Below are positions 10,086 through 20,336 of a stretch of DNA of 64,000 nucleotides, piece by piece. Every line of letters starts with the position of its first letter. The first letter of the stretch is position 1. Source of the stretch: Archegozetes longisetosus. Lineage: Eukaryota; Arthropoda; Arachnida; Sarcoptiformes; Trhypochthoniidae. Made by a program: the position numbers and the translations under genes. The stretch is from assembly GCA_018873245.2 (NCBI GenBank), contig JAEMBT020000001.1, positions 10,880,220-10,944,219 on the forward strand, written 5' to 3'. The notes beneath the pieces were generated by a model. It was not told the origin of the DNA and did not search any database. It saw only the letters and a list, made by a program, of their open reading frames with translations.

Positions 10086-10525
10086 GTTATGCTAGAATAT
10101 AATTAATTTGGAATGTTAAGAATTTCTAACTTAATTAAAAATTTTCTTCTCAGTTATCACACGGGAAATTAGTCCGAGCTTTAACATATATTTTTGTTTA
10201 ATTTAAGATATGGAGAGGTTCATATCATTATTAAGTTTACCGAGGATACTAATGAACACTTGTCAATGGACCAGAGTTCTTAAATTTGGCTTAAACTTGT
10301 ACTATTAATATCTAAAGAAATATTTAATAAAGTTTAATTTAATGAATTTCGACCACTTTGATCAGAAGAACCGAAATTAGCAAATTTTGAAAATTCGTAG
10401 CATTTAAAGTAGATGGGTTGAAAACCTGAAATTTGGCCAGAATAACGGCCTAAAATGATAATATAATGGTATATATATTTAAAAAAATATTGCAAAGATC
10501 AATTTTCAAGGAAATTTTTACACCT
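10086..10525 (+). repeat. Dispersed repeat family A, copy 2
   Basis: Direct-orientation homologue of 4003-4350, longer in the middle. It ends where the fold-back element at 10530 begins, so that element probably inserted at or beside its edge. No coding potential. Confidence 0.65.
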
Positions 10526-10741
10526 TTGGGGGTGAATCTGGGCTAATGGATCTAAAGAGGTTCCCGAACCCCCGCCTTCAAGTGGGACTCATCATTAGAT
10601 TCTGTTCATCGAGCTGAACGTTTTGATACCACACTTGATCACTTCTGGCCACCCAGACCTAAACCACTTGAAAATGTATGAACTGGGATCTAGAGAGTTG
10701 TAAGCCGAACAAACCTGATATTAACTAAGGTAATACTGCGT

Positions 10742-11430
10742 AAAGTCTAGATTTGGTGTCTAATGCTCTAGACTTTAGACTTCAAGTCTAAAATTTTGTT
10801 TAGACTTTAGACCTCTCGTCTAAAAGATCTTTTAGACTTAGACTTAGACTTAATCTAAAGCTTTAGACTTAGATTAGACTTTTAGATACAAAAAATTTTA
10901 ATAATTTGTGATTTATGATGATATCGAAGGGAATCGATTCCTATTTTTTCACTGAAATCTTTAGAACAAAACTTACATTCTATTCTTTTTTCACTCAATT
11001 TTTCAAAATGATCCCATTTCCATGACTTTCTTTGAGGTTTTTCAACGCTCATCACTTTCTAAAACTACAGCTTCATACTCTGAATCTTTTTGAAGTTCTT
11101 TTCAAGTTATAACTTATTGATGACTACAATAAGTTTAAAATGGTCTCTATGACCCATTCATTGAAATATTGCAACAAAAAGTTGAAAACATCGTGTTAAA
11201 TAAATAAAAGATACTATCTTTTAATTTTATATGACAATCCAATATATTAAATTTCTCAGAAAGTTGTTACTTTAAAATCTTTTTTGTTGAGGTCTAAAAG
11301 TCTAAACTAGTTTAAGACTTCAGACTTAGACTTTTAGAATACGTTTAGACTTTAGACTTAGACTTTAGACATGGTCTAAAATTTTTTTCTAGACTTTAGA
11401 GATAGTCTAAAGTCCAAGTCTAAAGTCCAA
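10742..11430 (-). repeat. TTTAGAC-repeat arrays flanking a BED ORF
   Basis: Two clusters of GTCTAAAG/CTTTAGAC heptamers in both orientations (about 10742-10890 and 11290-11430) flank roughly 400 bp with a small BED-finger frame. Clustered short subterminal repeats of this kind are typical transposase-binding arrays in hAT-type elements. The unit interrupts the fold-back element and looks like a small, mostly decayed hAT-like transposon. Confidence 0.5.
10882..11052 (-). CDS. Small BED-type zinc-finger ORF, probable hAT transposon remnant
   Basis: A 56-residue frame beginning MSVEKPQRKSW. It holds one BED zinc finger: the aromatic lead WKWDHF, CKFC as the first zinc pair, then LRYHH supplying the histidines. 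BED fingers bind DNA and usually form the N-terminus of hAT transposases. Here the frame stops right after the finger, so either only the DNA-binding end survives or it is a stand-alone BED peptide. Subterminal TTTAGAC repeats on both sides support a transposon origin. Confidence 0.55.
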   Translation of the reverse strand: MSVEKPQRKSWKWDHFEKLSEKRIECKFCSKDFSEKIGIDSLRYHHKSQIIKIFCI

Positions 11431-11879
11431 AGTATAGAAACGCGCAGCATTAAACTAAGGGAGAATAGGTTAGGTTGCTAAGCGACGTAACCTATTATAT
11501 CTTAATTGAAGCCAGGTTTGTTTGGGTTACGACTCTCTAAATCCAGGTTCATCCATAACGAGGAACTAAACCAAAGATGGATATCTTGTGAGCTACTTGT
11601 GATAATTGATCAAGTGAGGTATAAAAATTCTCAGTCCGATATCCTAAGTTCAATGATATATCACTTAGTGGGGTCAACCACTTCCGTCAGGAATTGGCAA
11701 GAAGTGGTCAAGTTCGGGTGAGAAGTGGTATCAAAATGTTCAGCTAGATGAACTGAATTTAATGATGTATCATACTTGGGGGTAGGAGGTTGGGAACTTC
11801 CTTAGACCTAATAACCCGGATTGACCCGAAAATTAGTAATTTCATTTGGGAAGCATGCTGTCGTTCTTAAGGAGATAAC

Positions 11880-13610
11880 AAAACTAGATTTTCAAAAGAC
11901 TCATTTGTTGAACAAATATTAGATCATGGAATCAATATCAGTGACTTAGAAAAAAATCTCAATATTTTGTTATACTAAGTTTAATATCAGCTCGATTTAA
12001 AAGAGATTTCAACTAAAGCTATTGTGGATTCCATTTCAATGGGGAAATTATTTGCAGAAATACATTTCTTTTTATGAACATTTTTGCGACTCGTTATAAA
12101 AAATTATCTAAACATTATATTTGTAATAATAATAGCGAAAGAATGCACAAGAATGTAGGAAAAAATTCAGTTAGGGCTTATTCTTTCGAAATTAAGGAAA
12201 TTGTCAATTTTATCGAGAATTTTTGCAAATTTAAACGGATAACCTATTCCTGGTGATCAACCATTTTTTCGAGTTATAAAAACAAGAATATCTCTTCCTT
12301 GCAGTTTTACAAAGAATAGTATATTCAATGAATATAGAAGTATATCAATTAGAAATAATCTTAATTGTCAATAAAGAAAGTTTTATCAACTTTTGGTGTC
12401 GATATAAACCCGATATAAAAGTCTTAACTCAATGAACAGGCATCTGTAAAGTTCGTAGTGACAGTTTGAATGCTATTATGGAAGTTTCTTACGATAAAGA
12501 TGACGATGAATTAGTTCAAATTATGTTATGCACAGAAATTGAGCACAAAGCCAACGGAATTATTATGATCAACAAAAAAATGATCAATCTCTGAATTCAA
12601 TCAATTTTTACAATCAAATGAAAACCTCTGCAATTATACTGGAAAAGCACAATATTCTTTTGACTTTACACAATTTAAAAAATTTCCTAATCTTTTTGTT
12701 ACAAACTGGGATAATGTACTCTAAGTCTTCACGAAATTGTTGTGCTTTCGGTATTACTTGCACTAATATCAATACTCAATTCAACTATATTATAGACGTT
12801 ATATCTTAAAATCCAGATTTAGTGATTTCTTTATTACTTGAATTTTATAAAAAGTAACAATTTTTTAAGCCAAAAAAGCTTTCACATCAAGCGGATCACT
12901 ATGTTGCGCAAAATGAAAACAATGAGGTTATGCAATACTTATTATGAAGAACTCTTCAAAATATGAATTCTGAGATCGAAATATCATTCATCACTGGACA
13001 TACAAAATTCGATTGTGACTGAGGTTTTAAATCAATTGAAATGAAATATTCTGTTTGTAATCGCGAAACAATTTTAGATATCGAGCAAATTATCAATACT
13101 TCGAGTGAAAAAATTATGCACAAAAGATAAGAGATCAAAAAGCTGAAGAAATTTTAATCACATGTTTTAAATAGGCTGAGTTTTTGAATAAAATTCTTCT
13201 CAAAATCGATATGATAACTATAATTTCATCATTTCAAGCTCTGCTAAGATACTAAAGGGTTTGTTGAGATGAGAGAATTTTGCGATTCAGAAATTTTAAC
13301 AAAAAATTTGCTTAAGAAAAATTCTGATTTAGACTTTTTTCCTAATAATTTAAGACCCGAAGTTTTGGTTCCTAATGAGCTTCCACCTTCTCATGAGCAA
13401 TACTATTAATATAAAGATATAAGTTTTTACTCAGATGATTTTAAGGCTGACTTGACTGCTCCTAAACCTAATAAATTTAATAAATTTAATTTAAGTCTAA
13501 ACCTAATAGATTTAAATTTAATCCAAACTGAAGTAAATCTTGAATTGAAAACAAAAGCAAACTTTGTGGAATCTAAAAAAAGTTCAAAATTTAACACTAA
13601 AAAATTTTAG
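11880..13610 (+). pseudogene. Decayed plus-strand coding region, probable transposon gene relic
   Basis: Fragments of protein-like reading in shifting plus-strand frames, broken by stops. Notable pieces are an open run near 12074-12256, a piece around 12983-13020 reading FITGHTKFDCD, and a final frame from 13270 that contains RPEVLVPNELPPSHEQYY and continues lysine-rich to 13609. The GHTxxDCD and PPSHEQYY pieces resemble, in that order, the C-terminal part of a transposase-like protein common in arthropod repeats; this is recognition from memory with modest confidence. No full domain can be rebuilt. Confidence 0.35.
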
Positions 13611-13694
13611 TGTAGTTATTGTACAAATAATAGATAGAAAATTTGTTTAAATAGCTTTTCATAATGTTAGTTTCATATCTGCCGCTTAAATTAT

Positions 13695-14138
13695 GAGTAA
13701 ATCCGGGCTAATGGGTCTAAAGGGTTGTAACCCAAGCCAAACCTGATTAAAACTAAGGTATAATAGGTAAGGTCGCTTCACGACCTAACTTATTCTCCCT
13801 CAGTTTGTATCAGGCTTGTTTGGGTTACGACTTGGTGAAGCCAGGTTTATCCATTACGAGGTACTAAACTAAACAATAGTGGATATCTCGAGAACTATTT
13901 ATGATAATTTATCAAGTGAGGTATCAAAATGCTCAGTTTGATGTCCTGTGTCCAATGATATATCACTTGGCCGGGTCAGCCACTACCGTCGGGAGTTGTC
14001 CAGAAGTGGTCAGGTTACGGTTGGATGTAGTCAAGTGTGGTATCAAAATGTTCAGCTTGACGAACTGAATACAATGACATATCACACTTGGAGGTGGGGG
14101 TCAGGAACCCCTTTGGACCCATTAGCCCGGATTCACCC
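13695..14138 (+). mobile_element. Fold-back element, compact copy (MITE)
   Basis: Ends are inverted repeats sharing AATCCGGGCTAATGGGTC. The 444-bp body contains a near-palindrome (AGGTAAGGTCGCTTCACGACCT, imperfect) and blocks shared with 10530-11827 and with the window's last 40 bases. There is no transposase. A 73-codon frame at 13948-14169 is part of it. Confidence 0.7.
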
Positions 14139-14759
14139 TAAATTATTATCTCTATTCCTTGGTAGTTAATATGCTTTAAGAGAGATACCAGATAAATGCA
14201 TTCCAATACTAAGTGAAAAATTCAAATTTCTCAATACACAGCAGACTTTTCCTAGTTAGCGCAATATAGCACTGAGGTGACGAAATATAAAGCAAATGGA
14301 TACATAAGGATATAGTACGTTGTTTTGTTTTAAGTTTGAAAATATAATTCTTTTTATGTTGACTACTTTAGATCTTTTACTATAATCGTTTTCAACTTAC
14401 TTTAATTGAGATATATAATGAATAAACATTATGATGATAGGGTTATTGAAAACAAAGGAACTAGACTTTTGGACGACTTCAAAAGCTTAATCCGTCGCCT
14501 CAACTCCAATAAGGCCAATACTCAAACCCTTCTTACAAGTCTATGTGAAATACCAATAAATAAGTAAATATGTGGTAAATATATAGAACGAAAGTAAAAG
14601 TTTTGAAGTTCATTGCACTTCAACACTTAAAAATATAATAATTATAATTATTAGTGCCAATATATTGTGATCTCTAAACATTCTTATTAAAATTGTAATA
14701 ATCAACTGAATGTATTTTGAAAGGATTCTTCCAAATTTAATAATAAACTTTAAAGTTTA

Positions 14760-15130
14760 AACAAAGTTGTGTCTAAACCTAAAGTTAGTTTTAATAAAAT
14801 CTTTCTATCTCAACAATTGCTCTCATATTAAATCTGCGTAAAACAGCGAACATTTTTGCGGATACTGTAAATTAATATAGACGTTAACGAACTTTTGTTG
14901 TAAAACACTATAAATTTTAATTATTATTATTATTATTATTAAAGCAGCATGTTGTTAAGGACGACAATTGTTATTACAACTACATGTATAATAGTAGATT
15001 CTGTAAGATTTAATGATAACTGTCTTTTCAATGCTTTATAAAAAGCTTCCACTTTTGGTTTTTGCAATTAAATATTTATGTAAAATGTAAAATAAAATAA
15101 GTTTCTTATTAATCAAAATATGAATTAAAC
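14760..15130 (+). repeat. Duplicated upstream block of the GT31 array (copy 3)
   Basis: Same block as before copy 2, with an added ATT microsatellite around 14920-14940. The preceding stretch 14139-14759 has no recognisable gene. Confidence 0.7.
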
Positions 15131-15171
15131 ATATTTCGAGCACATTGTAAAAGTAGTACAAGATTAGTATT

Positions 15172-15203
15172 ATATATATATATAAAATATCAAGTGAAAC
15201 AGT
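15172..15203 (+). promoter_or_regulatory. Candidate core promoter of GT31 copy 3
   Basis: A TATATATATATATAAAA run ends about 15187, and ACAGT follows with its A at 15201 in the same conserved block as before copy 2. The TA run is longer than in copy 2, so the exact TATA position is ambiguous. Confidence 0.4.
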
Positions 15204-15273
15204 ATTCTGGATGAAATTTCCAGCAAATTTTTAGCCAAATAAAGTGCCATTTTACAGTATTGGGAACAAAATT

Positions 15274-16272
15274 ATGTCAAAAGCTTTGTTAAAGAGACTG
15301 ATATTGTCTTCATTTATAGTCCTATCATTATTATGTTGGTTTATCCTTTACTTTCCGTCTTACTTTCGCGTGAAAACTGATTTTATTCCTATTCTTCCAA
15401 ACGCCGATGATATGTCAAAGAAGTGCTTACCTTTAGTCAAGACAGGATCTGAACAAATCCATGATACATATGTTTTAAATAGTGATCTCTGTAGAGGAAA
15501 TAAGACTAAACTCCTGGTTTTAGTATTTTCTGCACCACAAAATTTCATTTCAAGAGAAGCCATCAGAAACACATGGGGGTCAACTAAAATTGACTCGATT
15601 TCCATTGGATTTCTTTTAGGTAAAGTTAATTCGCCTTCACTACAACAGTTAATAATAAAAGAATTTGAAACGAATTGCGATATAATTCAAGACGATTCCT
15701 TTCCTGATGACTACTATAATTTAACTGCAAAAGCAATCTCTATGTTGAAGTGGACTACCATCTACTGCAAAGGAGCTCAAGGTGTGTTTAGAGGAGCAGA
15801 TGACATCTGGTTAAGCCAGAAAAAGGCCTTCGAGTTACTCACTTCCAATTATGAAAAGGAAGGAATATATGGAGTTATTTTAGAACGATTTAAACCTATT
15901 CGAAACCCAGATAGTAGGTGGTTTGTACCTATGAGTAGGTATAACCAGACTTATTATCCCGATTTTATTCAAGGACATGGGTTTCTCATAATCCGAGGAA
16001 AGAAAAGGAATATCTTCGAGCTGATGGTAAATGCGAGCAAATCTACCAATTTCGTTCAACTAGAAGACGTAGATGTCACTGGACTTGTTTCTGAGGCTCT
16101 AGAAATTAAAAGATTTGACATTAGTGGCTTTCATATGGAGAAAGTTCTTCCTCTGAATAGAAGTATTTATGAGAATCTCATTACTTCTCATCATATAAAT
16201 GATGAAGAAAAGTATTTATTGTGGGAACAAATTAAAAGTAAACCAAATAAGCTCTATAATGATACCCATTAG
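15274..16272 (+). CDS. GT31 family beta-1,3-galactosyltransferase-like protein, array copy 3
   Basis: A 332-residue single-exon paralogue. The open frame extends back to 15244, but the codon aligned with the ATG of copies 1 and 4 is GTG here; a eukaryotic ribosome would start at ATG 15274 (MSKALLK), as in copy 2. Signal-anchor, REAIRNTWGS, DIIQDDSFPDDYYNLT, RGADDIWLS, YPDFIQGHGFLI and EDVDVTGL are present. The DDD motif is again ADD, and the Asn after it is Ser (WLS, where copy 1 has WLN). The variable patch reads VILERFKPIRNPDSRWF. The C-terminus carries a short extra tail. It appears intact. Confidence 0.87.
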   Translation: MSKALLKRLILSSFIVLSLLCWFILYFPSYFRVKTDFIPILPNADDMSKKCLPLVKTGSEQIHDTYVLNSDLCRGNKTKLLVLVFSAPQNFISREAIRNTWGSTKIDSISIGFLLGKVNSPSLQQLIIKEFETNCDIIQDDSFPDDYYNLTAKAISMLKWTTIYCKGAQGVFRGADDIWLSQKKAFELLTSNYEKEGIYGVILERFKPIRNPDSRWFVPMSRYNQTYYPDFIQGHGFLIIRGKKRNIFELMVNASKSTNFVQLEDVDVTGLVSEALEIKRFDISGFHMEKVLPLNRSIYENLITSHHINDEEKYLLWEQIKSKPNKLYNDTH

Positions 16273-17924
16273 TGAGAGACGAAAAAACGGAGAAGCAGAA
16301 AAGAATCATTAACAAAGATGGTTAGGTGACTGTCAGAAACCCATTGTTTTAATTTTCATTTAAAGCTAACAAAATCTTAAATACTCTTTTTAATGGCCTT
16401 GTTATGTAATATTTTTGTGAAAAACTGTTTTATTGTTTTGTGAAATCGGTTTATGACTGCCAAGTGGGTTGTGGGATGAAATAAAGCTGGAGTTGTTTAT
16501 GATAATTTCGTTGGAATTTAATAGAATGAAGATTTTATTTGCATTTCTTATAATTTTATTTTACTAAATTTTTAATAAAGCCTTTAATTCATGTTAAAAC
16601 ATTTGTACAAACTATCATTTGATGAGAAGTTTTGTTCAAACAAACAAATATTCACACAATTCGTTATCATCAACATCAGATAATGATGCTGATGGTAATG
16701 ATGACCAAACAGTAGATAAATCTTTATATTTTTTTAACTCTATTTAAAAATAAATTCACAACAGTTAGGGGACTATTTTAAATTTCAACCTATAAATCAC
16801 GAAAAAATGAAATACACTTCAACATGTTTTTGTTTTATAAACAAAATTACTTATGACGGACATACTGAGTGCGGAACTATTAATTTTATTATTATAATTA
16901 AGAATTATTTTATTAATTTGTTTCATTTACACTTTTCATTTAATACGATTACTAATACGTTACACAATATTGATTTATAACTACTCTTGTTTTAAACATA
17001 ATATTCAGTTAAAACCTTCAAATATTTACTTGTTATTTCATAATTCTGTTTCAACTTTCGTTTAAAAACAGAGCAGTACAATTGAATATAAAATAGTATT
17101 TAAGATCAATTTTATTAAACGGTACCTAGCATTGTAAACAATATTTTTATATCTTAAAAACTTCTTTCAACTTTATAATTAGTTATTCGTAAGAACTCGA
17201 ACAATGCCATTTCGTCAACAGATAGATCGAGATTGAGTTGAACCTCAGATCCATTTATACTATCACAAATTACATTAATTCCAGAAAATTCAGTGTTTTT
17301 ACTTAAAATATTTGAATTCATTTAAAACTATTTCTGAGGATTTTCATAATTTTCTAATTGTTTATGGGTAGAATTTGGAGAAATATTTATTGCATGTGTA
17401 AATATTTACTAACCCATCAGATATGTACTTATAAAATTTGCTAAATGAGTCCCTTTTATATTTGATATTCACCTAAAAAGTTGAGAATAAATATCTGCTA
17501 CAGGCAAAAACATGTATTTATGTAAAATTTAATGACTTAATGATTATTATTATTATGCGCATTTTAAGGCTAGCAAAAGTTACACAAGTTTATTTATTTA
17601 AGACATATATACAAAGAATGATCATTTTTAACAATATTCTGTTATGGAGATATAAATTATATGACTTTAAATCCTTTTTTCATTCTTTTAAATAATTTAT
17701 CGAACATTTATCTATAAAAATACGTCGTATTTTATATAATGCTTTACATAAAGCTTTCAAAGTTATCATTGTGTTGACGTTTGCTATGAAATGCGGTGAA
17801 TATTTTAAAGAACAACAATTCACATCTGTTTTGTTTATATTAGATATGCTAAAAACTATTGAAGAGAGTTCGTCTTTGGCGGTGGCTTCGAGGAGAGGAC
17901 CTCATAAGTCTCTGAGCGAAAGTG
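16273..17924. other. Intergenic stretch without a recognised gene
   Basis: Starts with the array's shared 3' flank (to about 16450), then AT-rich DNA. The 63-codon frame at 17771-17962 begins with TTG and overlaps the repeat that follows; its product resembles nothing I know. A short GAT-rich run near 16675-16710 is low complexity. Confidence 0.4.
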
Positions 17925-18220
17925 AAAAAGTTTTAAAAAGAAGAAATGCTTTTAAAATGTGAAAACCTTCAAATATATTTATAATATTTTTACGTGTCAA
18001 CAAAATCATATTTAGATATGCTATATTCCTATTATGTATTTTTATTAAATACTATTTTAAATACTTATAAATGTAGGAAAAATAAAAGATTGCAATCAAA
18101 CAGAGTTTAATATCATCAAGAATTTAGTAATTATTTGCTTCAGAATCCTGGATAAATAATTATTTTTAGCTACTAGTTATACGTTTAGGTTTATGAGCTC
18201 GAGCCAGAACGGCATAACAG
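17925..18220 (+). repeat. About 290-bp repeat, inverted partner of 6856-7150
   Basis: See the partner at 6856. This copy lies 660 bp before the mariner insertion upstream of GT31 copy 4. Between 18221 and 18600 there is only AT-rich sequence. Confidence 0.7.
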
Positions 18221-18880
18221 TTCATTGGGTTAACTTCATTTTATAAACAAAGCAAACCCAAATAGAGTCAAGTTTAAACAGGACTTAAAATGCGATCTCA
18301 CTGAAAACCTAAGCATAAGTCTTCTTTATGACATTCCCAATGAAGATCTCAAAGAATAAACTAAATATCATAAAAGATGCAATGTCTTACAATTTAAACT
18401 AAGAGATAAGTTATGGAATAGAAGAAATATCTTTCCAATATTATGATATTTATCATCTTACGCAGTCTCCCCAAAAAGTAACACTATAAATGTCATCGAG
18501 GAACATAATTATTTGAGTGCTATCTTCAGATTTGAAAAATGTATTTGAATTCTTTTTCAAATAAATATTATATTACTTTTCGTATTTATTTAGTTGATCT
18601 CATCAAAATCACGATTTTCACAAGTAATGTTATAAAGTAGACATCGCCTATCAGTAAGCATAAAAAATTGTGTCTTAACCTAAAGTTAATTTTGCTAAAA
18701 TCTCTCTATCTCAACGTTGTTCTCATTTCAAATTTGTATAAAACAGAGAACTTTTGTTTTAAAAGATTATAACTTATAATTAATATTAGAAAAACATTTT
18801 ATTAAGGATTACAAGTGTTATTACAGCTATCTGTATTATAGTAGATCCTCTAAAGGGATGATGAAATTCTCTTTTAAATA

Positions 18881-20148
18881 CAGGTCGCTCGGAGTTCATA
18901 GTGAACACTTTTGATCACAAACTTTACGTAAGGTCCTTAGAATCTGTTTATGCGCAGTATGTCTATCTAGTTCTTAATACCCCTTCTATTGATATGATTA
19001 ATTATTAATTAAGTGGCCATTATGGTAAATAAAAATTTAGTGCGGAAACTATCGGTGCGTTTAAAGAACTTTTAAAACTTAAATGGGCTTACAGGACGAT
19101 AATACAGCATTTTAAAGAACAAAATGTGCAAGTGTCTATTGGATATTTATCTAAAATTAAAAATACCAAGGAAAATTCATTAGATGAATCAAATAAACCA
19201 TCAAAAACTAAGAAGAAACCTGGCCTCCATGTCTCATCACAAAATCAAAGTTAGCGCGACTAAGGAAAGTTACTTCTGTCAATCCACCAACTCAAATTGA
19301 AGTGGCCAAACGTCTAAATGTATCAAAGACGACAATAAACACAGCAATTAAGAAAAAATTGAACTTGAAATCTGTGAAAAAACCAAAATGTCATCACTTA
19401 AGTCTTGATACGATAGAAAAACGGAGAAAATGGGCCTGGCCAATGTACCGCCGACTTCGGGGAGAAAGATGGAAAAAAATAATAACAACAGATGAAGCGT
19501 GGTTTTATCTAACAAATTCTAATAGTAAAACACGAATTCAATATATTAGCCGCCAGAAAACTCGAAGTTTGTGCGAACCTTATATTTTGCGGTCTCATCC
19601 TAAAGGAGTCATGGTTTGGGCCGGGATTTCGTCTTCAGGAGTGACTCAACTAAGATTCGTCGAACCCGGGGCGAAAATAAACTCAGATTATTACATGGAG
19701 AAAATTTTAAGACCATTCTTAAGCAAAGATGTAAAAATTTTATATCCGGATGGTGACTATATATTTCATCAAGACTCAGCACCATCACATCGCTCAAAAA
19801 AGACAATTAAATACCTACAGAACAACAAAGTTATATATAACACCCGAACAATGGATGCCAAATAGTCCCGATGCTGCACCATGTGACTATTTCTTATGGG
19901 GATATTTCAAAAAGCGTCTTAAGCATCATAAAGTTAGAAGTAATAATTGTCTTAAAAAAGCTATAATAGCAGAATTTAAGAAAATTCCTCAGTACATGAT
20001 TAATCGGGCTTTAAAACCATGGCCAAAAAGATGTCGCCAAATATACTATAATAAAGGATTTCAAATTGAAAAGCACAATTAAACTATTATTAGTAAATAA
20101 AAAATTATTAGATTACAAAAGTGTTCATTTTGAACCTCGACCGACCTG
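18881..20148 (+). mobile_element. Mariner-family transposon inserted upstream of GT31 copy 4
   Basis: A 1268-bp element with about 32-bp terminal inverted repeats (left CAGGTCGCTCGGAGTTCATA, right end mirrors CAGGTCGGTCGAGGTTCAAA) and a TA duplication at 18879-18880 and 20149-20150. The length is normal for mariner. The insertion site is exact: removing the element joins ATCCTCT..CTTTTAAA to CTTATAAGTTTCC, matching the uninterrupted upstream blocks of copies 2 and 3. The element therefore arrived after the array duplicated. Its transposase gene is broken. Confidence 0.92.
19020..20082 (+). pseudogene. Mariner transposase pseudogene
   Basis: An N-terminal helix-turn-helix piece (about 19040-19250, containing FKELLKLKWAYRTI) ends at a stop. 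The catalytic part (from 19302) holds TTDEAWF with the first Asp and IFHQDSAPSH with the second. After a frameshift near 19835 it continues as NSPDAAPCDYFLWGYF with the third Asp of the DD(34)D-type triad, to a stop at 20082. The second and third Asp codons are separated by 94 bases, not a multiple of three. At least two disruptions make it inactive. Confidence 0.85.
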
Positions 20149-20336
20149 TACTTATAAGTTTCCACTTTGATGTTTGCAATTAAATATTTAAAATAAAATA
20201 AGTTTATATCTAATAAATATCGCACATGTTTCGAGCACTTCGCAACAGCGGTACAAGATTAATGTTTTATATTCCAAATAAATATCAAGTAAAACAGTAC
20301 TCTGGCTGAAACTTACATTTGATTTCTAGCTAAAAA

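Larger units (their letters stand above)
10530..11827. mobile_element. Fold-back DNA element, long copy
   Basis: Inverted ends (left GGTGAATCTGGGCTAATGGA, right mirror ending in CCGGATTGACCC) are homologous to the ends of the compact copy at 13695-14138. The left arm (10530-10735) and right arm (about 11440-11827) both carry the family's internal blocks TTTGATACCACACTTGATCA and CATTCAA/GATGATATATCACTT in opposite orientation. The centre (about 10740-11430) is a different unit made of TTTAGAC repeats around a BED zinc-finger ORF, so this is probably one element nested in another. Confidence 0.6.

Noticed and set aside
17771..17962. 63-codon frame ending in a basic segment
   Set aside because: Non-ATG start, no domain, overlaps the 290-bp repeat; could be a fragment but is not supportable.
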